NCBI GenBank assembly: GCA_002422085.1
Contig: DISZ01000005.1
Span: forward strand, 62,001-126,000
Direction: 5' to 3'
Origin: Rhodobacteraceae bacterium UBA6197
GTDB lineage: Bacteria > Pseudomonadota > Alphaproteobacteria > Rhodobacterales > Rhodobacteraceae
DNA length: 64,000 nt
Both the position numbers and the translations under genes were made by a program. Below the pieces are notes generated by a model. The model ran no database searches. It saw nothing but the letters and a program-made list of their open reading frames with translations, and was not told where the DNA came from. Below are positions 16,751 to 25,700 of this stretch, one piece after another; position 1 is the first letter of the stretch, and every line of letters starts with the position of its first letter.

Positions 16751-16986
16751 GCCTTCTCAAGGACGTGCTGTTCGAACTTCTGGGCATGTTTGTCAGCGAC
16801 GCGCGGCTGACCGCCGCCGTGCTTTTCGCTGTCATGGTCGCGGCAGTGCTGATCAAGAGAACCGGGCTGCCACCGCTGGCTGGCGGAGCCTTTCTGCTGG
16901 TTGGCTGCGTGGCGATTCTGGTGATGGCGGTGCGCCGTGAAGCCCGGCTGCGTGCGGCGCGGGCGGCACCCCCTGCGTGCCGGTGA
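16747..16986 (+). CDS. Small two-helix membrane protein
   Basis: A 79-residue protein with two hydrophobic segments, LTAAVLFAVMVAAVLI (about 20-35) and LAGGAFLLVGCVAILVMAV (about 44-62), and a basic Arg/Ala-rich tail. Its ATG overlaps the TGA of the upstream transporter-like gene (ATGA), supporting translation. I do not recognise a family; it may be an accessory subunit of the neighbour. Confidence 0.55.
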   Translation: MSLLKDVLFELLGMFVSDARLTAAVLFAVMVAAVLIKRTGLPPLAGGAFLLVGCVAILVMAVRREARLRAARAAPPACR

Positions 16987-17474
16987 CAGTGCGGTTGCCG
17001 GTGGGCATCAGGGTGGCGCTGGCCCCGGTAGGCTGAGCCGGGGGTGAAGGACGTGAGCCCGAACGTCAGTGCGCGCCCGGCATCCTCTGCGCGGGCCGCG
17101 ATCATCATTTCGGGCATCGCATCGCAAGAACGGGCGATGCCCCGACGCGGCGTGGCCTGACCCGGTCGCGCCGGGCTTCAGCCGAAAACATGATGCCCTC
17201 TCTCGATGGTTTGCGCATGAATCGCCATGGCGCCAGAGACGAGGTGGACAACCATCGCCTCGGTGGCGCGGCGGGTCGTTGCATCAGGAAGGTTCGGTTT
17301 TCTTGCCAGAGAGGTTGCGAAGATACCTTGCCGGCCAGACTTGCGGGGCCGGGCGCGGTCGGGATTGCCCCGTTCGATTGTCCCGTTTCAGTGCGCGGGT
17401 TCTGCTATCGAAGACCCGTTCGCCGGCGTCCGGCGCATGGGTGTCTTGGGGTGTCGGCAGGAATGACCGGCGCC
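16987..17474. other. Gene-free stretch before metH
   Basis: About 490 bp with no gene I can support. Open frames exist on the plus strand (for example 17069-17503), but their translations are Arg/Gly/Pro-rich, without a recognisable motif or ribosome-binding site. No B12-box-like riboswitch core was seen. Confidence 0.5.
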
Positions 17475-17513
17475 AACATGAGCCACTTTCATGTTATATC
17501 TGAAAAACATGAA
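17475..17513. promoter_or_regulatory. Three AACATGA half-sites upstream of metH
   Basis: AACATGA at 17475, its complement TTCATGTT at 17488-17495 and AACATGAA at 17506-17513 form two overlapping dyads: AACATGA-N7-TCATGTT, and TTCATGTT-N10-AACATGAA. The arrangement fits a dimeric repressor or activator site about 80-120 bp before the metH start. The regulator is unknown; an S-adenosylhomocysteine-responsive or LysR-type Met regulator would be reasonable candidates. Confidence 0.5.
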
Positions 17514-17540
17514 TTTGTTTGCAGTTCATCGCCGGGGTAA

Positions 17541-17592
17541 AAGACACAGGTTGGCACCTCTGGGTGCCTTTCCCTGTTGTATCGGAGCCACC
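17541..17592 (+). promoter_or_regulatory. Structured leader of metH
   Basis: The predicted 5' untranslated region contains a nested hairpin. An inner perfect 6-bp stem GGCACC-TCTG-GGTGCC (17553-17568) sits inside an outer stem ACAGG/CCTGT (17546-17550 with 17573-17577). Ten bases after the outer stem comes the ribosome-binding site GGAG just before the metH ATG. It may be a small riboswitch or translation-control hairpin. I could not match it by eye to the SAM, SAH or cobalamin classes. Confidence 0.45.
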
Positions 17593-20500
17593 ATGTCCGC
17601 CGCGTCGCAAAACACCTCTGCCTTCGATCGCATCCTGCGGATGGCGGGCGAGCGGATCCTGATACTGGACGGGGCGATGGGCACACAGATTCAGGGGCTC
17701 GGCTTTGGCGAGGCGGAATTTACCGCCCATGGGGCCGGTTGCGCCTGTCATCCACAGCTCTTTGGTGAAAAACCGCATCCGCAGCAGGGCAACAATGACC
17801 TTCTGATCCTGACGCAGCCACAGGCAATCGAGGATATCCATTACCGCTATGCCATGGCCGGCGCCGATATCATTGAAACCAATACGTTTTCCTCGACGGC
17901 CATCGCGCAGGCGGATTATGGGCTTGAACATGCGGTTTATGATCTGAATTTTCACGGTGCGCGTCTGGTGCGCGCAGCGATTGACCGCGCCACGGCCGAG
18001 GATGGCCGCGAACGCTTTGTCGCGGGGGCGTTGGGGCCAACCAACCGCACGGCCTCGATGAGCCCGGATGTGAACAACCCCGGCTATCGAGCGGTCAGCT
18101 TTGACCAGTTGCGGGCCGCTTACGGCGAACAGCTGCGCGGGCTGATTGACGGCGGGGCGGACCTGATCCTGATCGAGACGATCTTTGACACGCTGAACGC
18201 CAAGGCCGCGATTTTCGCCTGCGAAGAGATCTTTGCGACCCGTGGCCTGCGCCTGCCGGTGATGATATCGGGCACGATTACCGACCGTTCGGGGCGAACG
18301 CTTTCGGGGCAGACGCCCACTGCCTTCTGGCACTCGGTGCGTCACGCGGCGCCGCTGACCATCGGGCTGAACTGCGCGCTGGGCGCGGCCGAAATGCGCG
18401 AACATCTGGCCGAGTTGTCGGGCGTGGCAGACACGCTGATCTGCGCCTACCCGAATGCCGGTCTGCCCAATGAATTTGGTCAATATGACGAAAGCCCCGA
18501 GGCCATGGCCGCCCAGATCGAGGATTTCGCGCGCGACGGCCTGCTCAACATCGTCGGCGGGTGTTGCGGCACGACCCCCGACCATATCCGCGCCATCGCC
18601 GCCGCTGTCGCCAAATACCCGCCCCGCGTCCTTGCCGAAATACCGCCGCTGATGCGCTTGTCCGGGCTGGAGCCGTTCACCCTGACCGACGACATACCCT
18701 TCGTGAATGTGGGCGAGCGCACCAATGTCACCGGCTCGGCCCGCTTTCGCAAGCTGATAACCAACCGCGATTACGCCGCCGCACTGGATGTGGCGCGCGA
18801 TCAGGTTGAAAACGGTGCGCAGATCATTGACGTGAACATGGACGAGGGGCTGATCGACAGCAAACAGGCGATGATCGAATTTCTGAACCTGATTGCCGCC
18901 GAACCGGATATCGCGCGAGTGCCGGTGATGATTGACAGCTCCAAATGGGAGGTGATCGAGGCCGGGCTGAAATGCGTGCAAGGCAAGCCGATCGTCAACT
19001 CGATCTCGATGAAGGAAGGCGAGGCTGCGTTCTTGCATCAGGCGCGGCTCTGCCGGGCCTATGGGGCGGCCGTGGTGGTGATGGCCTTTGACGAAGCCGG
19101 TCAGGCCGATACCGAGACCCGCAAGGTCGAGATCTGCGCCCGCGCCTACAAACTGCTGACCGAGGAAGTCGGCTTTCCGCCTGAAGACATCATCTTTGAC
19201 CCCAACGTCTTTGCGATCGCGACGGGGATAGAAGAGCACAACAACTATGGCGTCGATTTCATCAACGCGGCAAGGCGGATCACCCGGGATCTGCCGCATG
19301 TCCATATCTCGGGCGGGGTGTCGAACCTGTCGTTCAGCTTTCGCGGCAACGAGCCGGTGCGCGAGGCGATGCACGCGGTATTCCTGTACCACGCGATTCA
19401 GGCGGGGATGGACATGGGCATCGTCAATGCCGGGCAGTTGGCCGTCTATGACAGCATCGACCCGGATCTGCGCGAGGCGTGCGAGGATGTGGTGCAGAAC
19501 CGCACGCCCGAAGCCACAGAGCGGCTGCTGGAAATTGCCGAGCGGTTCAAAAGCACCGGCGCGCGCGAGGCGAAAGAACGCGATCTGGCATGGCGTGACT
19601 GGACCGTGGAAAAGCGTCTGGAACATGCGCTGGTCAACGGCATCACCGAGTTCATCGACGCCGATACCGAAGAGGCGCGCCTGCGGGCGGATCGTCCGCT
19701 GCATGTGATCGAGGGCCCGCTGATGGCGGGGATGAACGTGGTGGGCGATCTCTTTGGCGCGGGCAAGATGTTTCTGCCGCAGGTGGTGAAATCGGCGCGG
19801 GTGATGAAGCAGGCGGTGGCGGTGCTGCTACCCTACATGGAAGAAGAAAAGCGTCTCACCGGCGGCACCGGTCGCGAATGCGCGGGCAAGGTGTTGATGG
19901 CCACGGTAAAGGGCGATGTGCATGACATCGGCAAGAACATTGTCGGTGTCGTGCTGGCGTGCAACAATTACGAGATCATTGACCTTGGGGTGATGGTGCC
20001 CGCCGCAAGGATCCTCGAGGTGGCGCGCCGTGAGGGCGTTGATATCATCGGGCTTTCCGGGCTTATCACGCCATCTCTGGACGAGATGGTGCATATGGCC
20101 GCCGAGATGGAGCGCGAGGGCTTTCGTATTCCCTTGCTGATTGGCGGCGCCACGACATCGCGTGTGCATACGGCCGTGAAGATCCACCCGAAATACGCAC
20201 GCGGGCAGACCGTCCATGTGAACGATGCCAGCCGCGCCGTCGGTGTGGTTTCGGCGCTGCTGTCGCCCGACCAGAAGGCGGGCTATGTCGAGACCGTCCG
20301 CTCGGATTACGAGATGGTGGCCGAAAATCACGCCCGGACGGAACTGGCCAAGAAACGTCTGCCGCTGGCCGCAGCGCGCGCCAACGCGCTGAAGCTTGAC
20401 TGGTCGGGCTACAATGTGCCCGCCCCCGGCTTTCTGGGCACAAGGGTTTTCGACAATTGGGATCTGGCGGAACTGGCCCGCTATATCGACTGGACCCCGT

Positions 20501-21354
20501 TTTTCCAGACTTGGGAAATGAAGGGCGTCTACCCGCGCATTCTGGATGACGAAAAGCAAGGCGAGGTGGCGCGCGCGCTGTTTGCCGACGCACAGGAAAT
20601 GCTGGCCCAGATCATCGCGGAAAAATGGTTTCAGCCGCGCGCCGTCGTGGGGTTCTGGCCCGCCAATGCGGTTGGCGACGACATCCGCCTGTTTACCGAC
20701 GAGACGCGCCAGACTGAACTGGCCACGTTTCACACGCTGCGCCAGCAGGTCACCAAGCGCGATGGGCGGCCCAACGTGGCACTGGCCGATTTCATCGCCC
20801 CCTTGGGCAGGCCCGATTATGTTGGCGGCTTTGTCGTCACCGCCGGGATCGAAGAGGCCGCCATCGCCAAGCGTTTCGAACGTGCGAACGATGATTTCAA
20901 TGCGATCCTCGTCAAGGCGCTGGCCGACCGTTTTGCCGAGGCCTTTGCCGAACGGATGCATGAAGTGGTGCGGCGCGACCTATGGGCCTACGCGCCTGAC
21001 GAAGCCTTTGCCCCCACTGAATTGATCAGCGAGCCCTATCGCGGCATCCGCCCCGCGCCGGGCTACCCCGCGCAACCCGATCACACCGAGAAATCCACCC
21101 TGTTCCGCCTGCTTGATGCCGAAGCGGCAACCGGCGTGCGGCTGACCGAAAGCATGGCGATGTGGCCGGGGTCATCGGTGTCGGGTCTTTATATCGGCCA
21201 GCCCGAGGCCTATTACTTTGGTGTCGCCAAGGTAGAGCACGATCAGGTGCTGGATTATGCCGCCCGCAAAGGGATGACGGTCGAGGCCGTCGAGCACTGG
21301 CTGGGGCCGATCCTGAACTATGTGCCGCGCCCGGCGCGGGCGGCGGCGGAATGA
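17593..21354 (+). CDS. metH: Cobalamin-dependent methionine synthase
   Basis: Full-length 1253-residue MetH, transferring the methyl group of methyltetrahydrofolate to homocysteine through cobalamin in the cytoplasm. Domains run in order: homocysteine-binding (about 15-335, ending with zinc-ligand GGCCGTTPDH near 322), pterin-binding (about 360-625, beginning FVNVGERTNVTGS), cobalamin cap and binding (about 655-900, with DVHDIGKNIVG near 775 supplying the axial His), and the reactivation domain (about 920-1240, with RPAPGYPAQPDHTEK near 1152). The start MSAASQNTS follows GGAG; an upstream in-frame extension reads through the leader and is unlikely. Confidence 0.97.
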   Translation: MSAASQNTSAFDRILRMAGERILILDGAMGTQIQGLGFGEAEFTAHGAGCACHPQLFGEKPHPQQGNNDLLILTQPQAIEDIHYRYAMAGADIIETNTFSSTAIAQADYGLEHAVYDLNFHGARLVRAAIDRATAEDGRERFVAGALGPTNRTASMSPDVNNPGYRAVSFDQLRAAYGEQLRGLIDGGADLILIETIFDTLNAKAAIFACEEIFATRGLRLPVMISGTITDRSGRTLSGQTPTAFWHSVRHAAPLTIGLNCALGAAEMREHLAELSGVADTLICAYPNAGLPNEFGQYDESPEAMAAQIEDFARDGLLNIVGGCCGTTPDHIRAIAAAVAKYPPRVLAEIPPLMRLSGLEPFTLTDDIPFVNVGERTNVTGSARFRKLITNRDYAAALDVARDQVENGAQIIDVNMDEGLIDSKQAMIEFLNLIAAEPDIARVPVMIDSSKWEVIEAGLKCVQGKPIVNSISMKEGEAAFLHQARLCRAYGAAVVVMAFDEAGQADTETRKVEICARAYKLLTEEVGFPPEDIIFDPNVFAIATGIEEHNNYGVDFINAARRITRDLPHVHISGGVSNLSFSFRGNEPVREAMHAVFLYHAIQAGMDMGIVNAGQLAVYDSIDPDLREACEDVVQNRTPEATERLLEIAERFKSTGAREAKERDLAWRDWTVEKRLEHALVNGITEFIDADTEEARLRADRPLHVIEGPLMAGMNVVGDLFGAGKMFLPQVVKSARVMKQAVAVLLPYMEEEKRLTGGTGRECAGKVLMATVKGDVHDIGKNIVGVVLACNNYEIIDLGVMVPAARILEVARREGVDIIGLSGLITPSLDEMVHMAAEMEREGFRIPLLIGGATTSRVHTAVKIHPKYARGQTVHVNDASRAVGVVSALLSPDQKAGYVETVRSDYEMVAENHARTELAKKRLPLAAARANALKLDWSGYNVPAPGFLGTRVFDNWDLAELARYIDWTPFFQTWEMKGVYPRILDDEKQGEVARALFADAQEMLAQIIAEKWFQPRAVVGFWPANAVGDDIRLFTDETRQTELATFHTLRQQVTKRDGRPNVALADFIAPLGRPDYVGGFVVTAGIEEAAIAKRFERANDDFNAILVKALADRFAEAFAERMHEVVRRDLWAYAPDEAFAPTELISEPYRGIRPAPGYPAQPDHTEKSTLFRLLDAEAATGVRLTESMAMWPGSSVSGLYIGQPEAYYFGVAKVEHDQVLDYAARKGMTVEAVEHWLGPILNYVPRPARAAAE

Positions 21355-21869
21355 CCGGCCCGATCGCCGTGCCCGACGGTCGCGGATATACGGCATGTCC
21401 GGCGCCGATCGGATATTCTCGCGGAAACTGACCGGATCATGCGGGTCATCCAGGTGACTTTTGCCCTCAGCTTTAGCCCTTCGGCGAGGGCATGGCCTTG
21501 AAATCAAAGCCCCTGGCGGAGGGGAGTTTCGCGGCCTTAATCCGGGTTCGATCACACGCCTTCCGCGGTCGATGCGTTCTTGATTTGGCGGGACGCAACT
21601 GAGTGCGGGACTGACAGGGCTTCTGCGCGCGGTCTGGCGATCTTGTCGCTTTCGCGCAGAAAGGCCGGCTGCCTCAGAAGCTTCATGGGAAGATCGGGAA
21701 ACACCTGCGCAGTGTCGTTCAGACCCGGCCTTCTTGCCAAAGGCGCCCAGTGTCGCCGAGGGATGCGGCCGTCACAGGGCCTTTCGGGGGGATGGGGGCG
21801 GACCGTCAAACCCGGTCGCGGCAGTCTGCGTGCGGCCCGACACAGAGCCAAGGCGTCACCGCATCAAAG
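21355..21869. other. Gene-free stretch after metH
   Basis: About 515 bp with no supported gene. Translations in all frames are low-complexity and lack motifs. It probably represents decayed DNA leading into the transposase remnant. Confidence 0.5.
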
Positions 21870-22632
21870 CCGATGTTGCCCTGTGCAGGATCATCGCCAG
21901 TTCTGACGCCACAATTGCCATCGGGAATGTTTCCGGCAGTTACAGAACAACAACGAACTGGCGTTTGCCCCTCTTGTCCATCCGGGCCACCACAAGGCGA
22001 CGCGGCAAGTTCAAGGCTTCCGGCGCCCCCCGATTGACCAACTTGGCTGCCCGATCAAGTGCATTGGTCTTCCGTTTGATCAGCGCCGGAAAACAAAGGG
22101 GATCAAAGACGCACTCTTTTTTCTCGCAACGGCGGGAAGAGGGCGATACGGCAGCGCCGCAGGCCATCGACACCTCGCACATGCCGCGCCAAGACAGTAG
22201 CCGATGCGCCTCGGTTCTTGCGCGATCTGGGGCGGGCCTGCCCGGTGCACAGTCACACCATACGGGCGGGGAACGGAAAAAGGTCACCGACTGGCTCTTT
22301 GGCTTTCGCATGCGCGCGACCATCGGCAAACACGCGCCCAACGCGTCGTGCGGCGCGCCGGACATCGGGCACTGCCTGACCGCAGAACCCGCCAGACCAA
22401 TGCCATGGTCGGGCATCGCCTCGGGTGGGCAGATGAGATGCCGCAGTGCCTTCGTTTCCATCCGGGCGCGCACCTGAAAACCACGTGGCGGCGCCCTGTG
22501 CGACCCTGTCATCAGCAATGCCTGCAGGGCGGCAAGACGCCCATGCAAGCGATAAAGGACGGGCAAAAATCAGGCCGGGGCGATTGGGAAACCAGCCCTG
22601 CCACCCTCGGGGATGTGACAGGCACGCCTTGA
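21870..22632 (+). mobile_element. Decayed IS481-family transposase remnant
   Basis: The 3' third (22285-22620) translates in two frames to a broken version of the C-terminal part of an IS481-type integrase-core transposase. One frame gives VTDWLFGFRMRATIGKH, then DIGHCLT, corresponding to the family pattern TDRLFG..R...G.H, then DIEHRLT. The next frame gives RQTNAMVG, HLKTTWRR and GGKTPMQAIKDGQK, corresponding to PQTNGMVERFNG, LETTLRRYV and KTPMQAMKDW. Catalytic residues are lost and at least one frameshift is needed. The 5' part is only weakly recognisable and its boundary is approximate. No terminal inverted repeats were found. Confidence 0.65.
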
Positions 22633-22727
22633 TCAGGGGGGCGATTTACCGACCGAACATTTCGAACCAATCGGGCGACGTCTCTGAACTGGCATCGAGC
22701 CTGGATCTGCCTTTGCGGCGGTGGATC

Positions 22728-25700
22728 CTAAGTGTTTGCCGGTCCCAGAGTCACGATCAGATCGTGGGCCCCGTCCGTCAGCGGCAAACTCACGCCATTT
22801 TGCCCGATGCTCAGCGCGGCGTCGTCAAGTTGCGCTGACGCAATTCCGTGCCCTGTGCCCTCGGGATTGAGGATGATGATCCTGATCCGGGCGCGGCCAA
22901 GGGTGACGGTCGCCTCCAGCCTTGGCCACGCCTTCGGAAAACAGGGGTTCAACAGAAGGTGCTTTGCGGATCTGTTCAGTCCCAACAGCCCTTCGATGCC
23001 TGCGCGGTACATCCAACCTGCGGACCCGGTGTACCACGTCCACCCGCCGCGTCCGGCATGCGGCGCGGTGGAATAGACGTCGGCGGCAATGACATAGGGC
23101 TCCACCTTGTAGCGGTCGGCCGCCACCGGCGTCAGCGCGTGGTTGATTGGGTTCAGCATCGCAAAAAGCTGGCCTGCGGCATCGCCGTTTCCAAGTCTGG
23201 TTTGCGCCAGAATGGCCCACATTGCCGCATGGCTGTATTGGCCCCCGTTTTCGCGCAGGCCCGGCGGGTAGCCCTTGATATAGCCGGGGTCCAGTTCTGA
23301 GCGGTCGAAGGGCGGGGTGAACAGCAGCACAAGACCCGGATCAGGGCGCACCAGATGCGCTGTCATCGAGGCCATCGCGATCTTCGCGCGATCGGGATCG
23401 GCTGCCCCTGACAAGACGGCCCAGGATTGCGCGATGCTGTCGATCCGGCACTCGTCAGAGGCGGCCGAGCCAAGGATGGTGCCATCGTCAAACGTGCCGC
23501 GCCGATACCAGGCACCGTCCCAACCCGTCGCCTCGATCGCTTTGCGAACCGCCTGCGCGTGGTGTCGCCACCGCGCCGCGCGTGCGGGATCGCGACTGTC
23601 GGCATGGGGGGCCATCATGTCGATCGTGGCGATCAGCAGCCAGCCAAGCCAGACGCTGGTGCCAGCCCCACCTTCACCGACGCGGTTCATCCCATCGTTC
23701 CAATCGCCGGTGCCGATCAGCGGCATGCCGTTTGCGCCGGTCAGGTCAATGGCCTGGTCCAGACCACGGGCGCAGTGCTCGAAGAGGCTGGCTTTGGTGT
23801 CTGACGCGGTTGGCTGGAAAAAATCGTCATGCGCGTCGGGCGGGACCGCCGGGCCCTGCAGGAAGGGCAGTTTCTCGTCCAGAATTGCCAGATCGCCCGA
23901 GACGGCAATATAGCGGGCCACGCCGTAGCCAAGCCAGACGCGGTCGTCCGAAATGCGGGTGCGGACACCCTGGCCGGAATGTGGCAACCACCAGTGCTGC
24001 ACGTCACCCTCGGGGAATTGCCGGCTTGCGGCGCGCAAGAGGTGCGCGCGCGTCATCTCTGGCCGGCTGAACGTAAGGGCCATGCCATCTTGTAGCTGAT
24101 CGCGGAACCCATAGGCGCCGCTGGCCTGATAAAAACCGGCGCGGGCCCAGATCCGGCAGGCCAATGTCTGATAAAGGAGCCAGCCGTTCAGCATGATATC
24201 CATTGCCCGGTCGGGCGAGGTGACTTGCACCGCCGTCAGCACGTCCGCCCAGTGGCGTTTCACCGCCTGCAAGGTCTGGTCCAGATCGGCGCTGCGTATC
24301 TGCTGGATCAGGGCGCTGGCGGCTTTCGCACTGTCTGCCTGGCCAATCTGAAACACAATCTCGACCGTCTCGCCCGGCTCCAGCGTCACGCGGCGTTGCA
24401 GCGCGGCGCAAGGGTCAAGGGCCGGGCCGGTGCGCCCCAAAAGCGGCCTGCCATTGATCGCCGCTGGGGCGGCAAGCGTGCCGCCGGGGCCGATGAAACC
24501 CGCTCGGTCGGCGGTGATGCTGCTGGTATTGGCGCCAAGATCGGCAAAGGCCACGCGACCAGGAAAGGCGGTGCTGAACGTGTTCTGCGCCAGAACCGCG
24601 CCGGTTGCGGGATCTGGCCTTGTTGTGACGAAGGTGGCGGTTGCGCTGCGCGAGGCGCCCAGCACCCATTCGGCATAGCCGGTCACTGACAGTTTGCGCA
24701 CCCTCTGGCTGGTATTGCGCAAGGTCAGGCGGCTGATCTTGACCGGCGCATCCAACGGCACGAATTGCACCATGCTGGCGGCGATGCCATTGCTTTCATG
24801 CTCAAACGCAGTGTAGCCAAAACCATGGCGCGCGATATAGGTGCCGCGCCCCCTGATCGGCAGCGCCGTCGGCGTCCAGACCTGATCGGTTTCCAGATCG
24901 TGCAGGTAGATCGCCTCGCCCGCCGGATCGGTAACGGGATCGTTCGACCAAGGGGTGATCTGGTTTTCGCGGCTGTTTTCCGACCAGATATGGCCAGAGC
25001 CTTCGGCCGACACCTGAAAACCAAACGTCTGATTGGCGATGACGTTGATCCATGGCGCGGGGGTCGTCATGCCGTCGCGCAGCACCGTCACATAGTCGCG
25101 CCCCTGTTCGGCAAATCCGCCGGTGCCGTTGAAAAACTCCAGCTCCGGCAGGGTCGGGGCCGGCGGGATCTGTGGCGGGATCTGTCGCGGGGTCTTGGGG
25201 ATGGGTGCCATGATCTGTTGCGGCGCGGCGAGAAGTGCAAGCTGCTGGTTGACGCTGCCACGCCCCGCGACGATCACCAGGCGCGCCGCTGACAGCAGGT
25301 GGGCGCGCGCGTCGGGGACGATGATATCGGATCGCAGCGTGTGAATGGTGCCTTTTGCCGAGGCATGAACGCCGTCCGCTTGTGGCCGGGACCGAGCGGC
25401 ACGAACGGCGCTGTCGATGGCAATCTGCAGATCCTGAACATATGACGACAATCGGTCATTCAGGATCACCAGATCGACGGAAAGCTGCCGCATCCCCCAA
25501 TGTTCATGCGCGCTGAGAACCTGTTGCAGAACGGCGATGTCCTGGGCATCGTCGATTTGCAAAAGGACGATCGGCAGGTCGCCCGAAATCCCCAGTGCCC
25601 ACAGGGCTGATTGCGGCGCGGCGCCTGTGGTGATCTGCGCGGCCGAGGCGCGCAGGCGCCCGTCACCGCGCATGACCATGCCTCCCAGCGCCTGAAAGTC

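Noticed and set aside
17069..17503. A 144-codon plus-strand frame before metH
   Set aside because: It has no ribosome-binding site and no motif, its composition is unlike the neighbouring genes, and it runs into the regulatory repeats.
16987..17592. A cobalamin riboswitch for metH
   Set aside because: The B12-box and core motifs could not be found. The leader hairpin is too small for that class.
17494..19704. A 736-codon minus-strand open frame antisense to metH
   Set aside because: The metH frame carries all conserved motifs; the antisense frame has none.
21544..21566. GGGTTCGATCACACGCCTTC-like sequence similar to the 3' end of the tRNA-Ser
   Set aside because: It is about 20 of 24 identical with an indel but in inverted orientation relative to the tRNA. 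An attachment-site duplication should be a direct repeat, so it is probably chance or an old tRNA fragment.
21940..22566. A 208-codon minus-strand frame after metH
   Set aside because: It is antisense to the recognisable IS481-type transposase remnant and has no motif of its own.
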